45,519 nt of DNA from a virus: positions 1 through 45,519 of the IMG/VR virus record IMGVR_UViG_3300005618_000029, one strand, 5' to 3'. Position 1 is the stretch's first letter; each line of letters starts with the position of its first letter. Under the pieces are notes generated by a model. The model saw only the letters and a program-made list of their open reading frames with translations. It was not told the origin of the DNA and made no database searches. The translations under genes were made by a program, and so were the position numbers. Below, piece after piece: positions 33,703 to 41,606 of this stretch.

Positions 33703-34513
33703 CTTCTAGCTCCACAAACCAATGTTCCGGCATCCAAACAGTTTGAGGTTGCAAACTTGTAGATGTAACCTTAAACTTTGTGTTCCTAGGAAAAATCATC
33801 TCCATCTCTGATACAGCAATACCTACTATAGAGGCCACTTTCTGTCCTTTATCAACGTTTATCTTTAGAAGAAAATCTGTTCCTCCAGTAGACCAAGAAT
33901 CCATAAAATTTTCTCCAACTGATCTAGATAGTGAAGTTGATAGAAAACCTGGATCAGAAAAAGTTTCTCCAACTGTTGTCAACTTTTTTATAGCCAATTC
34001 ATTCTTTAGACCAACTCCTCTATAGACTATCATATTTCTTGGAGCTTCTACATTTTCAACAAAACTATCTAATGAATCTCTATACGTCATTGCTAACTCT
34101 ATATTTTCCTGAGTAAATTCGCTCCCTATTGATTTTCCTCTAGAAATATTGTTTATCAATACGTAATAACCATCAGTATAATTTTTGACTGCTTCCTTTT
34201 CATCAGAGGTCATCCTTGCTCTGGTATCAAACCATAAATCAGAATAAAATTTTGGCTTATTTTCGATTTCATAAGAAGAGTCATTATCTGATTGGCTTCC
34301 ACCAACCTTACCTGGTCTTCCGTGATGACCTTCTTCTCTAGTAAATCCTGAACCAGGTCCTCCAAGTTCTGCATCCTTATGAACAGGGATCCCAAATTTT
34401 ACATCACCATTTGCTGAAACAACTTTCACCATGACTGCATCTTCAGGGTCATCAACAATGGTCCAATCGGGTCCAATATAAATTACACGTGGGAATGTTT
34501 TATTTGGAAGCAT
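33692..34513 (-). CDS. ADP-ribosyltransferase-like effector with glycine motif, 273 aa
   Basis: 273 residues. Lead region about 1-50, glycine motif at 51-73, helical region, then the ART domain: YRGV with Arg165, LSTSLS with Ser192-Thr-Ser194, and Glu236-Met-Glu238 in SEMEMIFPRNTKFKV. All three classical ART elements are present in the right order and spacing, so catalytic activity is likely. The start ATG 34513 overlaps the preceding gene by 14 bases, and the 3' end overlaps the next gene, giving tight coupling. Confidence 0.83.
   Translation of the reverse strand: MLPNKTFPRVIYIGPDWTIVDDPEDAVMVKVVSANGDVKFGIPVHKDAELGGPGSGFTREEGHHGRPGKVGGSQSDNDSSYEIENKPKFYSDLWFDTRARMTSDEKEAVKNYTDGYYVLINNISRGKSIGSEFTQENIELAMTYRDSLDSFVENVEAPRNMIVYRGVGLKNELAIKKLTTVGETFSDPGFLSTSLSRSVGENFMDSWSTGGTDFLLKINVDKGQKVASIVGIAVSEMEMIFPRNTKFKVTSTSLQPQTVWMPEHWFVELEVEQ
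34295..34363 (-). repeat. Glycine motif, copy 5
   Basis: Codes for the long form with a TREEGHHGR insert, before a single ART domain. Confidence 0.85.
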
Positions 34514-35474
34514 TGTTCACCGTCTCATAAAAACTTTTCCAAACAGGATGGATACTTTTCCAATACATATCACCACTTCTAACACTACCACCATGATTTA
34601 TTCTGTTTATTTCGGCTAGTGTCTCATTGACCGCAGATTCGAATTCCATAATAGAACCAGTACCGTCATTCGCCTTATTCCAGTATGATTTTGAATATTC
34701 ACTTACTCCGTCTAAGTTAGCGAAACCTTCTGAATTTCTACTAAAAATGCTATCTTGAAGAGTATGATAATTAGGATACTTTTTTTCATATTCAGGGATA
34801 ATGATATCACCATTTTTATTGAGAATATGTTTACCTTTCTTACTCGACTTTCTATGCTCTATCTCTATCAACTTTCGCTCTTCACTAGCCTTTATTTTGA
34901 ACACTGCCCATCTATCATGCTCAAGTTCATGAGCAAGCATAGCCTCTGTATCGTATTCATCAATGTGGCCAATATCGTATATTTGAATTTCTCTTTTGTC
35001 TGCAAAGTATTCACCACCAGCATAGAACGTTTGCCCTCCAACCGTAAACTTTGCACCTTGCTTTTGATTTCCTATAATCATCAAATGAAGGTCATCATCC
35101 TCATTTTGAACAACTTCAATAGCGTAGCCAAATTCGTCATCTATGACATGGAGTTCTGCATCAGGGAAAAGCCTTTTAGTCATGTCAAGCAAATGCTGCT
35201 TCTCTTCATCACTGAAGTTTGGCTCTTTCTGTTTTTTAGGCTTTTTCTTTTTATTTAGCCAATCTTCAGCTTCTTGTCTTTCCTCTGGTGTTATATCAGC
35301 AGCAGTTCTTGAGCCACTCTTTGCTGAGCCTCCTACCTGTCCTGGTCTTCCTTCATGATCGAAGTTCCCTGAACCTTCACCACCAAACTCAGACAAGTTT
35401 TCATCTAAAGGAAATGGTAAAAATCCTTCAAACGTCAATTCATTTTCTCGGTCTTTTGGGCTAATCATTTTCAT
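34500..35474 (-). CDS. Motif-tagged HExxH metallopeptidase-like protein, 324 aa
   Basis: The start ATG 35474 forms TAATGA with the upstream stop; another ATG at 35489 is in frame but has no ribosome site. The glycine motif (about res 31-50) is followed by a lysine-rich helix, then MLAHELEHDRW with HELEH at res 182-186, the zinc-binding HExxH signature. A later glutamate-rich segment (FESAVNETLAE) may give the third ligand. It is the only non-ART member besides the nucleotidyltransferase in this block. Function could be proteolysis of host targets or processing of the neighbouring proteins. Confidence 0.72.
   Translation of the reverse strand: MKMISPKDRENELTFEGFLPFPLDENLSEFGGEGSGNFDHEGRPGQVGGSAKSGSRTAADITPEERQEAEDWLNKKKKPKKQKEPNFSDEEKQHLLDMTKRLFPDAELHVIDDEFGYAIEVVQNEDDDLHLMIIGNQKQGAKFTVGGQTFYAGGEYFADKREIQIYDIGHIDEYDTEAMLAHELEHDRWAVFKIKASEERKLIEIEHRKSSKKGKHILNKNGDIIIPEYEKKYPNYHTLQDSIFSRNSEGFANLDGVSEYSKSYWNKANDGTGSIMEFESAVNETLAEINRINHGGSVRSGDMYWKSIHPVWKSFYETVNNASK
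35325..35384 (-). repeat. Glycine motif, copy 4
   Basis: Codes for the short form, GGEGSGNFDHEGRPGQVGGS, before the HExxH peptidase-like domain. Confidence 0.85.
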
Positions 35475-37720
35475 TAGTCGATATTCCATGAACCAACTTG
35501 TTTGAGCTTCACATGATAGTGAGGTACTCCTCTAGAAGAATGACCTCTACGTGATGAACTAATCCATGAACCACTTGGGTCAATATCAACACTTGTTACT
35601 TCATATCTACCAGAAGTAAGAACCTCTGATTGATGCCAAGGGCTAAGTGCTGAAATTTCAATTCCTTTCGCTCCTTCTACTTCGTAAACAAATGTAGCCC
35701 ATGCACCAGAGCCAAGTTTACCATGCTGGCCAGGAGCAGAACCTTCGCTAAATGCTCGTGCTAAATCACCATCAGCACTGAATGAGGTTGCCCCTACAAA
35801 GTCCATTGTTTCACCGACCTGAGGGATAGGTGGCCATTTTTCGTAATGATAATCGTATTTGTCCCAAATATTGATGTCATTAGGGTCAATTCCAGGCTTC
35901 AAAGTAGAAATACGATTAGTATAACCGGTTACTCCTCTATAAACTGGATATCCAAGTTCAGGGGCATTCGCAATTGTTTTCTCTACAACCATGGATGCAT
36001 CACCTGTAGAAATTCCGAGGTCTCCTTCAACGTTTTGACCATCAAAGAAATTTTTGTAAGTGCCCATTGGATTTGACACATATCCAAGATCCTTATCTAC
36101 CCAATCAGGAACAACGCTGTCTTCCCAATTGTGGACTCCTTTTGGCCATTCACCAGTCATTTTGTAGTATGCTATTGCCTTCATTTCATCGTAGGAGCCC
36201 TGAGAGTAAAGAGTCGCGTAATCGGCCACAGCCTTGAATTGTCTATCATTGTTGTAATCATCCTGGTGATTTCTAATCCACTTTTTGTTTTCCTTAGACT
36301 TCGCTGTTCCTGTCTCACTCATTTCGTTGAACATCGAAGCATACTCAGCATAGCGATTAGCAGGAAGACCTTTTGTTACTGCACTTGTTCCGCTAGGTTG
36401 AGAACCTCCTACTTGACCAGGACGGCCTTTATGCCCTTCTTCCTTAGAGTATCCTGAACCTGGACCTCCTAATTCTGAAGGATTATCATAAGAAAGTTTT
36501 TCTAATACATTTTCTTCTGCTTCTTCCTCAGTTATATCCGGATTCTCAATCATCTCTCTATGAACTAAAAAGACAAAATTCAATAAAGAGTCCATATCTA
36601 TATTGTCATTTTCAATAGTCAATTCACTAGATAAATTTTTCTCACGAGATGATACCACTTCAATAAAATAAGTTTGAGAATAACCAACTCTGGCAGGCTC
36701 AATATCAATAATCTTATAAGTTGTGCCCCTAGGCATCAACCATTCAGCTTCGCCACCATAACCTGCAGGAGCTCTAGCAACATCACTTATCCTTAGCATC
36801 TTTACAGCATTTTCTTTTTCTATTACGAGTGTTACAGTACTCCAATTATTTGCAATCTTTTTATTTTCAGTAAATGAACCATATCCTTCATCTATAAACG
36901 TATCACCAACTTTTGCATTTATTCCGCCAACAGAGTGTATAGATGTTCCTCTATAAATTGTTTTATCTGGGATACGTGCATTGTCTCTAATTTGTTTGTC
37001 TAACTCTCTGGTAAATGAGTTTGATTTTGTACTTTGTTCTCTTAGCCTTTTATTCTGATCAATATAAGCACTAGCGTAAGCATAGTTATATGCAGCAGTT
37101 CCTACACCAGAGCTGCCACCTACTAAGCCCGGTCTTCCCCTATGGCCCTTGAACCCAGAACCAGGGCCTCCAAGTTCCTTATCACTTTCTAACGGAAAAA
37201 CAATTGCACAATATCCTATACGATTAGATTTTTCTTCTAAGTTTATACGCTTATCATTAGAGTCATAATAAGTAATTGAACGTATAAAATTTGCAGGAAC
37301 ATCAGTTTCAATACGATAGCTATCTCCTTCCTCCTCGTCCTCAATAACTTGTGCTCCAGGAGGAATTTCAAATTCTATAATTGCATATCCTTCACCTTCT
37401 TCTAAATAGCTTTCCTGAACATAATCTCTAGTCGATTGGAAATCATTCATAAAATAAACAGAAGGTGGTCTTTTTCCAATTGACGCTTTTCTCGTTTTTA
37501 GACCTTCATTCTTAATTTTCTTAGCAGACTCTATACTTGTTCCATGGTATACAGCTAAGGACTTGCCCACAGAATAATTTTCATTTTTTGAACTTCCTCC
37601 TACTAAACCGGGCCTACCCTTATGTCCTTCCTCGCGTGAATAGCCAGACCCTGGACCACCAAAGTCCTTTAGGATCTGGTCTAACTTTTTGTCAATGAAG
37701 GTTAAGAGGTCTACGTCCAT
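35474..37720 (-). CDS. Triple-module ADP-ribosyltransferase-like polyprotein, 748 aa
   Basis: Three motif-plus-domain units in one chain. Unit 1: motif 21-43, then YHGT (58-61) and SVYFMND, an ART-like fold with His in place of the usual Arg. Unit 2: motif 184-203, YRGT with Arg257, SFT (282-284), Glu324-Ala-Glu326 in GGEAEWLMPRG. Unit 3: motif 418-440, YRGV with Arg595, TSFS (645-648), and Gln697-Ser-Glu699 in HQSEVLTSGRYEV. Units 2 and 3 carry E-x-E and Q-x-E catalytic pairs, which in known enzymes go with different acceptor residues. It is the first gene after the 37.8-kb promoter/hairpin. Confidence 0.8.
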   Translation of the reverse strand: MDVDLLTFIDKKLDQILKDFGGPGSGYSREEGHKGRPGLVGGSSKNENYSVGKSLAVYHGTSIESAKKIKNEGLKTRKASIGKRPPSVYFMNDFQSTRDYVQESYLEEGEGYAIIEFEIPPGAQVIEDEEEGDSYRIETDVPANFIRSITYYDSNDKRINLEEKSNRIGYCAIVFPLESDKELGGPGSGFKGHRGRPGLVGGSSGVGTAAYNYAYASAYIDQNKRLREQSTKSNSFTRELDKQIRDNARIPDKTIYRGTSIHSVGGINAKVGDTFIDEGYGSFTENKKIANNWSTVTLVIEKENAVKMLRISDVARAPAGYGGEAEWLMPRGTTYKIIDIEPARVGYSQTYFIEVVSSREKNLSSELTIENDNIDMDSLLNFVFLVHREMIENPDITEEEAEENVLEKLSYDNPSELGGPGSGYSKEEGHKGRPGQVGGSQPSGTSAVTKGLPANRYAEYASMFNEMSETGTAKSKENKKWIRNHQDDYNNDRQFKAVADYATLYSQGSYDEMKAIAYYKMTGEWPKGVHNWEDSVVPDWVDKDLGYVSNPMGTYKNFFDGQNVEGDLGISTGDASMVVEKTIANAPELGYPVYRGVTGYTNRISTLKPGIDPNDINIWDKYDYHYEKWPPIPQVGETMDFVGATSFSADGDLARAFSEGSAPGQHGKLGSGAWATFVYEVEGAKGIEISALSPWHQSEVLTSGRYEVTSVDIDPSGSWISSSRRGHSSRGVPHYHVKLKQVGSWNID
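36401..36469 (-). repeat. Glycine motif, copy 3
   Basis: Codes for the long form (SKEEGHKGRPGQ), before the third ART module of the 748-residue protein. Confidence 0.85.
37112..37171 (-). repeat. Glycine motif, copy 2
   Basis: Codes for the short form, GGPGSGFKGHRGRPGLVGGS, before the second ART module. Confidence 0.85.
37592..37660 (-). repeat. Glycine motif, copy 1
   Basis: Codes for the long form (SREEGHKGRPGL), before the first ART-like module. Confidence 0.85.
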
Positions 37721-37740
37721 GTTTAGTCAGGATTTCTCCA

Positions 37741-37771
37741 AAAGAAAGGCCCGAACCATAAGGTCCGAGCC
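37741..37771 (-). terminator. Intrinsic terminator or attenuator before the effector block
   Basis: Read on the - strand, GGCTCGGACC TTAT GGTTCGGGCC makes a 10-bp stem (two G-U pairs) with a 4-base loop, followed by TTTCTTTT. It lies between a promoter-like sequence and the start of the first effector gene, so it could attenuate transcription into the effector and capsid genes or end the upstream transcript. Confidence 0.65.
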
Positions 37772-37813
37772 AGCTTGCGCGAGACGCGGGAAATATTCAA
37801 TTTGTTGGGCGGT

Positions 37814-37822
37814 ATTATAACA
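37814..37822 (-). promoter_or_regulatory. Extended -10 promoter
   Basis: TGTTATAAT on the - strand is a perfect extended -10 (TGnTATAAT), just after the stop of the upstream gene. The -35 region is weak, which is normal for extended -10 promoters. Transcription would start near 37807 and meet the hairpin at 37771-37748 after about 40-65 bases. Confidence 0.6.
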
Positions 37823-37827
37823 TGATT

Positions 37828-38046
37828 CTAAGGACTTTCTTCCTGCTTCTGTACATCGAGTAAATTGTATGACTGCAAATCACTGAGAAGCTTTTCTGTC
37901 AGTGATAATTGTGCCTTTTCAAACTCTCCCCACAAAACTTCAAACTTTATAATACTTACTTTGTAGTCATTTCTTTCACAGACTACGTATGACTCCTCAA
38001 CTATTAGCTGAGCAGAACAAACAGGACACCTTCCTCTATAAGTCAT
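37828..38046 (-). CDS. Small zinc-knuckle protein, 72 aa
   Basis: It starts 11 bases inside the preceding gene's end. An N-terminal CPVC knuckle (about res 8-11) and a later Cys (VVCERN) give three cysteines. The remainder is helical and acidic. It lies between minor head protein genes and the effector promoter. Function unknown; a small head-associated or regulatory protein is possible. Confidence 0.6.
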   Translation of the reverse strand: MTYRGRCPVCSAQLIVEESYVVCERNDYKVSIIKFEVLWGEFEKAQLSLTEKLLSDLQSYNLLDVQKQEESP

Positions 38047-38236
38047 CTAAGCTCCTTGCTGTTAGGTCACCACTTGAAATCTTTTCCTGTCGAACAATTT
38101 CAAATGACCAATCCTGTTGGCGAAATTCCTGTTTGACAATGGTAATCTCATATGTCCCTGGAGCAAGTCTATCTATTACACGACCTAACTGAACTACATG
38201 AGCGGATAAATCACTAGGAGTACTATTAGTGGCCAT
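38036..38236 (-). CDS. Hypothetical protein, 66 aa
   Basis: The start at ATG 38236 follows GATGAGGAGATTTT, a strong site. Compact alpha/beta composition with no motif. It follows the minor head protein by nine bases and probably belongs to the head gene set. Confidence 0.65.
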   Translation of the reverse strand: MATNSTPSDLSAHVVQLGRVIDRLAPGTYEITIVKQEFRQQDWSFEIVRQEKISSGDLTARSLDDL

Positions 38237-38245
38237 AAAATCTCC

Positions 38246-39007
38246 TCATCTGTAAATTATATAGCAATGGCAATTTGAATAGCATGTTGCTTCACCAATT
38301 GGGGTTATTCTTTCAATTGGCAGCCATCCTTTCTGAGCTAAGTCAATGCATCCTAATCTATACTGTGAGTTGTAACAATGGTTCTCATTTTTGCCAAGAA
38401 TTCTTTTTCCTTCTGTCATCTTCTTTGCTTTTATCTTCTTATCGAGAACAGCGTTTTGATAAAGACTATTTGCATATTCGCCATAGAGTCCTGACCTATT
38501 CATTGCTGTCCCATTGAGAGGCTGACTCCTGTTATTCACTTGATCATAGTAATTATCCAACCACTTGAACTGCCTATAAACAAAGTAGTAGAAAATGTTG
38601 CGAGCAGTTTGGTCATCAAAAAGGAAACCACCTATGGCTAATGTCCACATCGTCTTGTAGAGAACTGACATAAGTGTTTGCATCTGGAGGTACCAAGCAG
38701 CAGCAAGAATGACCCCTGAGATAAGTTGCTGAGTCGCCTCACGCATATCTCGCTTCACCTTGGTGGCCACCTTATCAACAGCTGCTCTTATCTGAGCATC
38801 ACTTACCTTTCGACCTGTACTTGTAACATAATATGAGTCGCTACCTGGTGAATACCTATACTTGGAGTTTGCGCCAGTAGTAGCGGCTAGAAGTCCAGGA
38901 AGACCTGAATTTTCGTCCCACAAGGTGTTCGCCTTCTCATTGAAGTATGCTGAGGAAGAGGTCAACAAAATATATTTCTGAGCTTCACTTCTGTCAATAT
39001 CACTCAT
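38246..39007 (-). CDS. Minor head / head morphogenesis-like protein, 253 aa
   Basis: Position after portal and structural genes and before the capsid genes is that of minor head proteins (SPP1 gp7/Mu gpF-like). The C-terminus carries a Cys/His-rich end (CIDLAQKGWLPIERITPIGE, then CYSNCHCYIIY), the pattern of the conserved C-x-CxC end of that family. The middle is helical with a hydrophobic segment (about 100-135). ATG 39007 is used here; an in-frame TTG at 39019 is an alternative and neither has ideal spacing. In relatives, ART domains can be fused to this protein; here they are separate genes downstream. Confidence 0.68.
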   Translation of the reverse strand: MSDIDRSEAQKYILLTSSSAYFNEKANTLWDENSGLPGLLAATTGANSKYRYSPGSDSYYVTSTGRKVSDAQIRAAVDKVATKVKRDMREATQQLISGVILAAAWYLQMQTLMSVLYKTMWTLAIGGFLFDDQTARNIFYYFVYRQFKWLDNYYDQVNNRSQPLNGTAMNRSGLYGEYANSLYQNAVLDKKIKAKKMTEGKRILGKNENHCYNSQYRLGCIDLAQKGWLPIERITPIGEATCYSNCHCYIIYR

Positions 39008-39260
39008 ATCCTGGCTCAATATAATCCACTAAACCCTTGAAGTCCTTTAGGCTTGAACGAGCTGCCGTACAACTCTCTACCGTTACATTTTCAAGAGGTA
39101 CATTTTCGTCAACTAATTTCTCGGCCTTTTCACGACTAGGGGCGATCACATTATAGGTTGTCGTAAGAGTAGGCCTCCCCACTTGTCCGGCTAATCCTAC
39201 AACTGTTGTGGTTGTAACAAGAGTAACCTTCCAAAAGCGTTTACGTTTCATTTTAGTCAT
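39000..39260 (-). CDS. Small basic protein with hydrophobic N-terminus, 86 aa
   Basis: ATG 39260 overlaps the previous stop (ATGA). A basic start (MTKMKRKRFWK) precedes a Thr/Val/Gly-rich segment (VTLVTTTTVVGLAGQVG); this could be a signal-like or membrane segment, or simply beta strand. A helical C-terminal part follows. Unknown function, in the head operon. Confidence 0.55.
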   Translation of the reverse strand: MTKMKRKRFWKVTLVTTTTVVGLAGQVGRPTLTTTYNVIAPSREKAEKLVDENVPLENVTVESCTAARSSLKDFKGLVDYIEPGYE

Positions 39261-39820
39261 ACATCCATAACCATGTAGTAGACAATTACCTTGAGTGTGT
39301 TACCGGCATCGCCGCCTGTCAGGTCCAGGGCATTTCCTGAGATAACTATATTCAGCGCCTTGTTTGCTATATCAGAGTCATACATGCCACTGATACCGTA
39401 AACCGTACTGGATGCAACTTTGTAGAGCGGCCCAAGCATTGCGCTAACCCCATCTGGACCGCCTCCAGTCAACAAAGAAGAGACTGAGGATGCAATGGTT
39501 TCCGTCAATTGCATAACATCCACGTTTGCTAACCTAATGCAGATTATAGCGCCGGCATCTATGCCGCCATAGTCGGCTACCCAATTGGCATGCAGCACAG
39601 TCATGATGGGAATAATGATTTTGTTTGCTCCCGGTGCGGCAAGTATTTCAACTGATGTAGTTGGTAAACTGATTACCTCGTCATTCGTCAAGATCTTTGT
39701 TGCCACGTGCATTAGTGTATACCCATCAGCAATTGCATGCTCAGCATTCCAATCACTTGGTTGAACTTTAGTATCATCAACCCCATCAGACTTTCCACTA
39801 ACTTTTGTATGTGTAATCAT
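39257..39820 (-). CDS. Structural protein, 187 aa
   Basis: The N-terminus has THTKVSGKSDGVDDTKVQPSD, with a DWNAEHAI continuation, a common start of phage structural decoration modules. The C-terminus (DAGNTLKVIVYYMVMDV) is a typical beta-strand end of such proteins. Its codon composition is visibly G+C-richer than its neighbours, suggesting recent acquisition. Probably an exposed virion component; exact location unknown. Confidence 0.6.
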   Translation of the reverse strand: MITHTKVSGKSDGVDDTKVQPSDWNAEHAIADGYTLMHVATKILTNDEVISLPTTSVEILAAPGANKIIIPIMTVLHANWVADYGGIDAGAIICIRLANVDVMQLTETIASSVSSLLTGGGPDGVSAMLGPLYKVASSTVYGISGMYDSDIANKALNIVISGNALDLTGGDAGNTLKVIVYYMVMDV

Positions 39821-39826
39821 TTTTCC

Positions 39827-40735
39827 TCACTCGAAAGATTCGCTATCAAAGGCTATTGACTCAAAGGTGTTTAGTTCATCTGGCGTGTCCAATTCCCAGA
39901 TCGCCCCTGAAATTACTCCATCATTCTCGTTTTCACTTGTATCGTGAGCAAGTGTTCCTGTTCCTTCATCTAGAGCCAATAACAAAACTGTATTTGCATC
40001 TGAATCTGGACAAACAACTAGGGAAGGAGGAGTAAATCCTGATGTATGACGAATGCCTGTAGAGATGCGTACCCAGCGTAGCACCTCATTTGAATAGTAA
40101 AGATTATCTGTATCTACCCATCCCCCATAACCGCCTATTCCCAAATTTGAATTCCCTTCTCCCGTATATGTAATCAACAAATCATCAGTACTTGCAGGAG
40201 TTTGGAATACTCCATCTATGAACAACTTTATTTCTTTTGTTGCTGCATTATAGGTAAACTCATAGTGATGTTTGACTCCATACAATGATAAAGCGTCATA
40301 GTAATTTACCTTATACTCGTTATAGTCGTCAGCAAATACGTCGAACTGTAAATCATCTCCGTGTCCCAAATATACTTCCCATCCATTACTATAGGTTACG
40401 TCCACCTTATTGAGTATTCCCTGATTAGCCTTATCCAAAAAAGTACCGGATATTTCAACAGTAAAATCACTCAGAGGCAAATTATCAATACTAGCTGCAT
40501 GAGGGATTACTATCTTGTCATTTTCTCCATCAAAGTTCAGATGATATGTTTCACTTGGAGCTTCGTCTTGAATCTCAGGCACAAAATTTCGACCAGCTCT
40601 ACTTGATGAAATTACGCCAAGGTTGACCGCCTGGTCTTCTAACCTTCGTTGAAATTCAATTGACCGCTCTTCAAGCTCAATTGCAGCCTTTCTGAGAGCC
40701 TCTCTGTAGATTTTATTGTAGTTTATATTACCCAT
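39827..40735 (-). CDS. LamG/concanavalin-A-like domain protein (paralogue 2), 302 aa
   Basis: The N-terminal helix (MGNINYNKIYREALRKAAIELEE, too long to quote fully elsewhere) has MGNxxYNKxY, followed by LGVISS and GRNFVPE. The lectin-like domain runs from HLNFDGENDKIVIPHAASID to LDEGTGTLAHDTSENENDG and ISGAIWELD, the recognised LamG-type ends. It is paralogous to the next-upstream gene over the whole length but with different codon use. Likely a carbohydrate-binding or exposed capsid-associated protein. Confidence 0.8.
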   Translation of the reverse strand: MGNINYNKIYREALRKAAIELEERSIEFQRRLEDQAVNLGVISSSRAGRNFVPEIQDEAPSETYHLNFDGENDKIVIPHAASIDNLPLSDFTVEISGTFLDKANQGILNKVDVTYSNGWEVYLGHGDDLQFDVFADDYNEYKVNYYDALSLYGVKHHYEFTYNAATKEIKLFIDGVFQTPASTDDLLITYTGEGNSNLGIGGYGGWVDTDNLYYSNEVLRWVRISTGIRHTSGFTPPSLVVCPDSDANTVLLLALDEGTGTLAHDTSENENDGVISGAIWELDTPDELNTFESIAFDSESFE

Positions 40736-40790
40736 TTTGGTGCATCATCCTTTCCTACAACTATTGTAGTCTTCCAAAATATTTTATATT

Positions 40791-41606
40791 TCAATCTAAC
40801 TCCCAGGTCGCACCTGAGATGGTCCCGTTGTTGCTGTTGCCACTGGTATCGTTCGCAGTGGTTCCCGTCCCTTCATCCAGTATCAGGTGTAGGACGGTGT
40901 TTGCATCGGCAGCGGGGCAGACGGTCAAAGATGGAGGCGTAAAGTTAGAAGTATGCCGAGCAATGTTTGAAACACGGAGCCATCTCAACTGAAACGCACA
41001 GGGGGCCGAAGAGTCAACTTCATTTCCAATTATCAAATTATTCAGACTGTCATTATCGTAAACATTCGGAACACCTGAAATTGAACCGTCTGTTGCTACC
41101 TCTGTCCCATTGACAAAAGTCTTCAGAGACTTAGTGGAGACTTTGAAGTCGATTTCTATATGATTTACTTGATTGTCTGGCAAGGTGAAAGAAGGGAAGA
41201 GATAGGCGGCATAGTCATCATATGAGATGTATACCGTCAAATAATGAATATCTTCGAAATAATCACAATAAATCTCCCATCCCTCAAAAGAAGAGTTTGT
41301 CTTCGTCATTACGCATTTATAGGCTTGAGGAAAGTTTCCGGCCACAAACTCTATAGTGAAATCTCCCAAAGGTAAATTATCAATACTTGCCGCGTGGGAA
41401 ATTACAATTTCATCGTTTACCCCGTCGAAGTTCAGATGATATGTTGAGTTTTGAGACTCAGGTACAAAGTTTCTTCCAGCCGCTCTTGATGAAATTACAC
41501 CGAGAAAAGTAGGCCTGCCTTTCGATTTCCCCTGACGATCCTCAGATCCTTGCCCAAGTTGAATCACGGCCTTTTTATAATTTTTGTTATAGTGCTTATT
41601 ACCCAT
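40791..41606 (-). CDS. LamG/concanavalin-A-like domain protein (paralogue 1), 271 aa
   Basis: The ATG lies 8 bases inside the portal gene. MGNxxYNKxY start, LGVISS and GRNFVPE spacer, then a LamG-type jelly roll (YHLNFDGVNDEIVISHAASID to ISGATWELD). It follows the portal and precedes a second copy, so the pair arose by tandem duplication or exchange. Position in the head rather than tail genes suggests attachment to the capsid surface or neck; this is an inference. Confidence 0.8.
   Translation of the reverse strand: MGNKHYNKNYKKAVIQLGQGSEDRQGKSKGRPTFLGVISSRAAGRNFVPESQNSTYHLNFDGVNDEIVISHAASIDNLPLGDFTIEFVAGNFPQAYKCVMTKTNSSFEGWEIYCDYFEDIHYLTVYISYDDYAAYLFPSFTLPDNQVNHIEIDFKVSTKSLKTFVNGTEVATDGSISGVPNVYDNDSLNNLIIGNEVDSSAPCAFQLRWLRVSNIARHTSNFTPPSLTVCPAADANTVLHLILDEGTGTTANDTSGNSNNGTISGATWELD

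Noticed and set aside
34755-35258. 167-residue + strand frame opposite the metallopeptidase gene
   Set aside because: It is antisense to a well-supported gene, has odd composition (Phe/Leu/Ile/Ser-rich) and lacks a ribosome site. It is a shadow frame.
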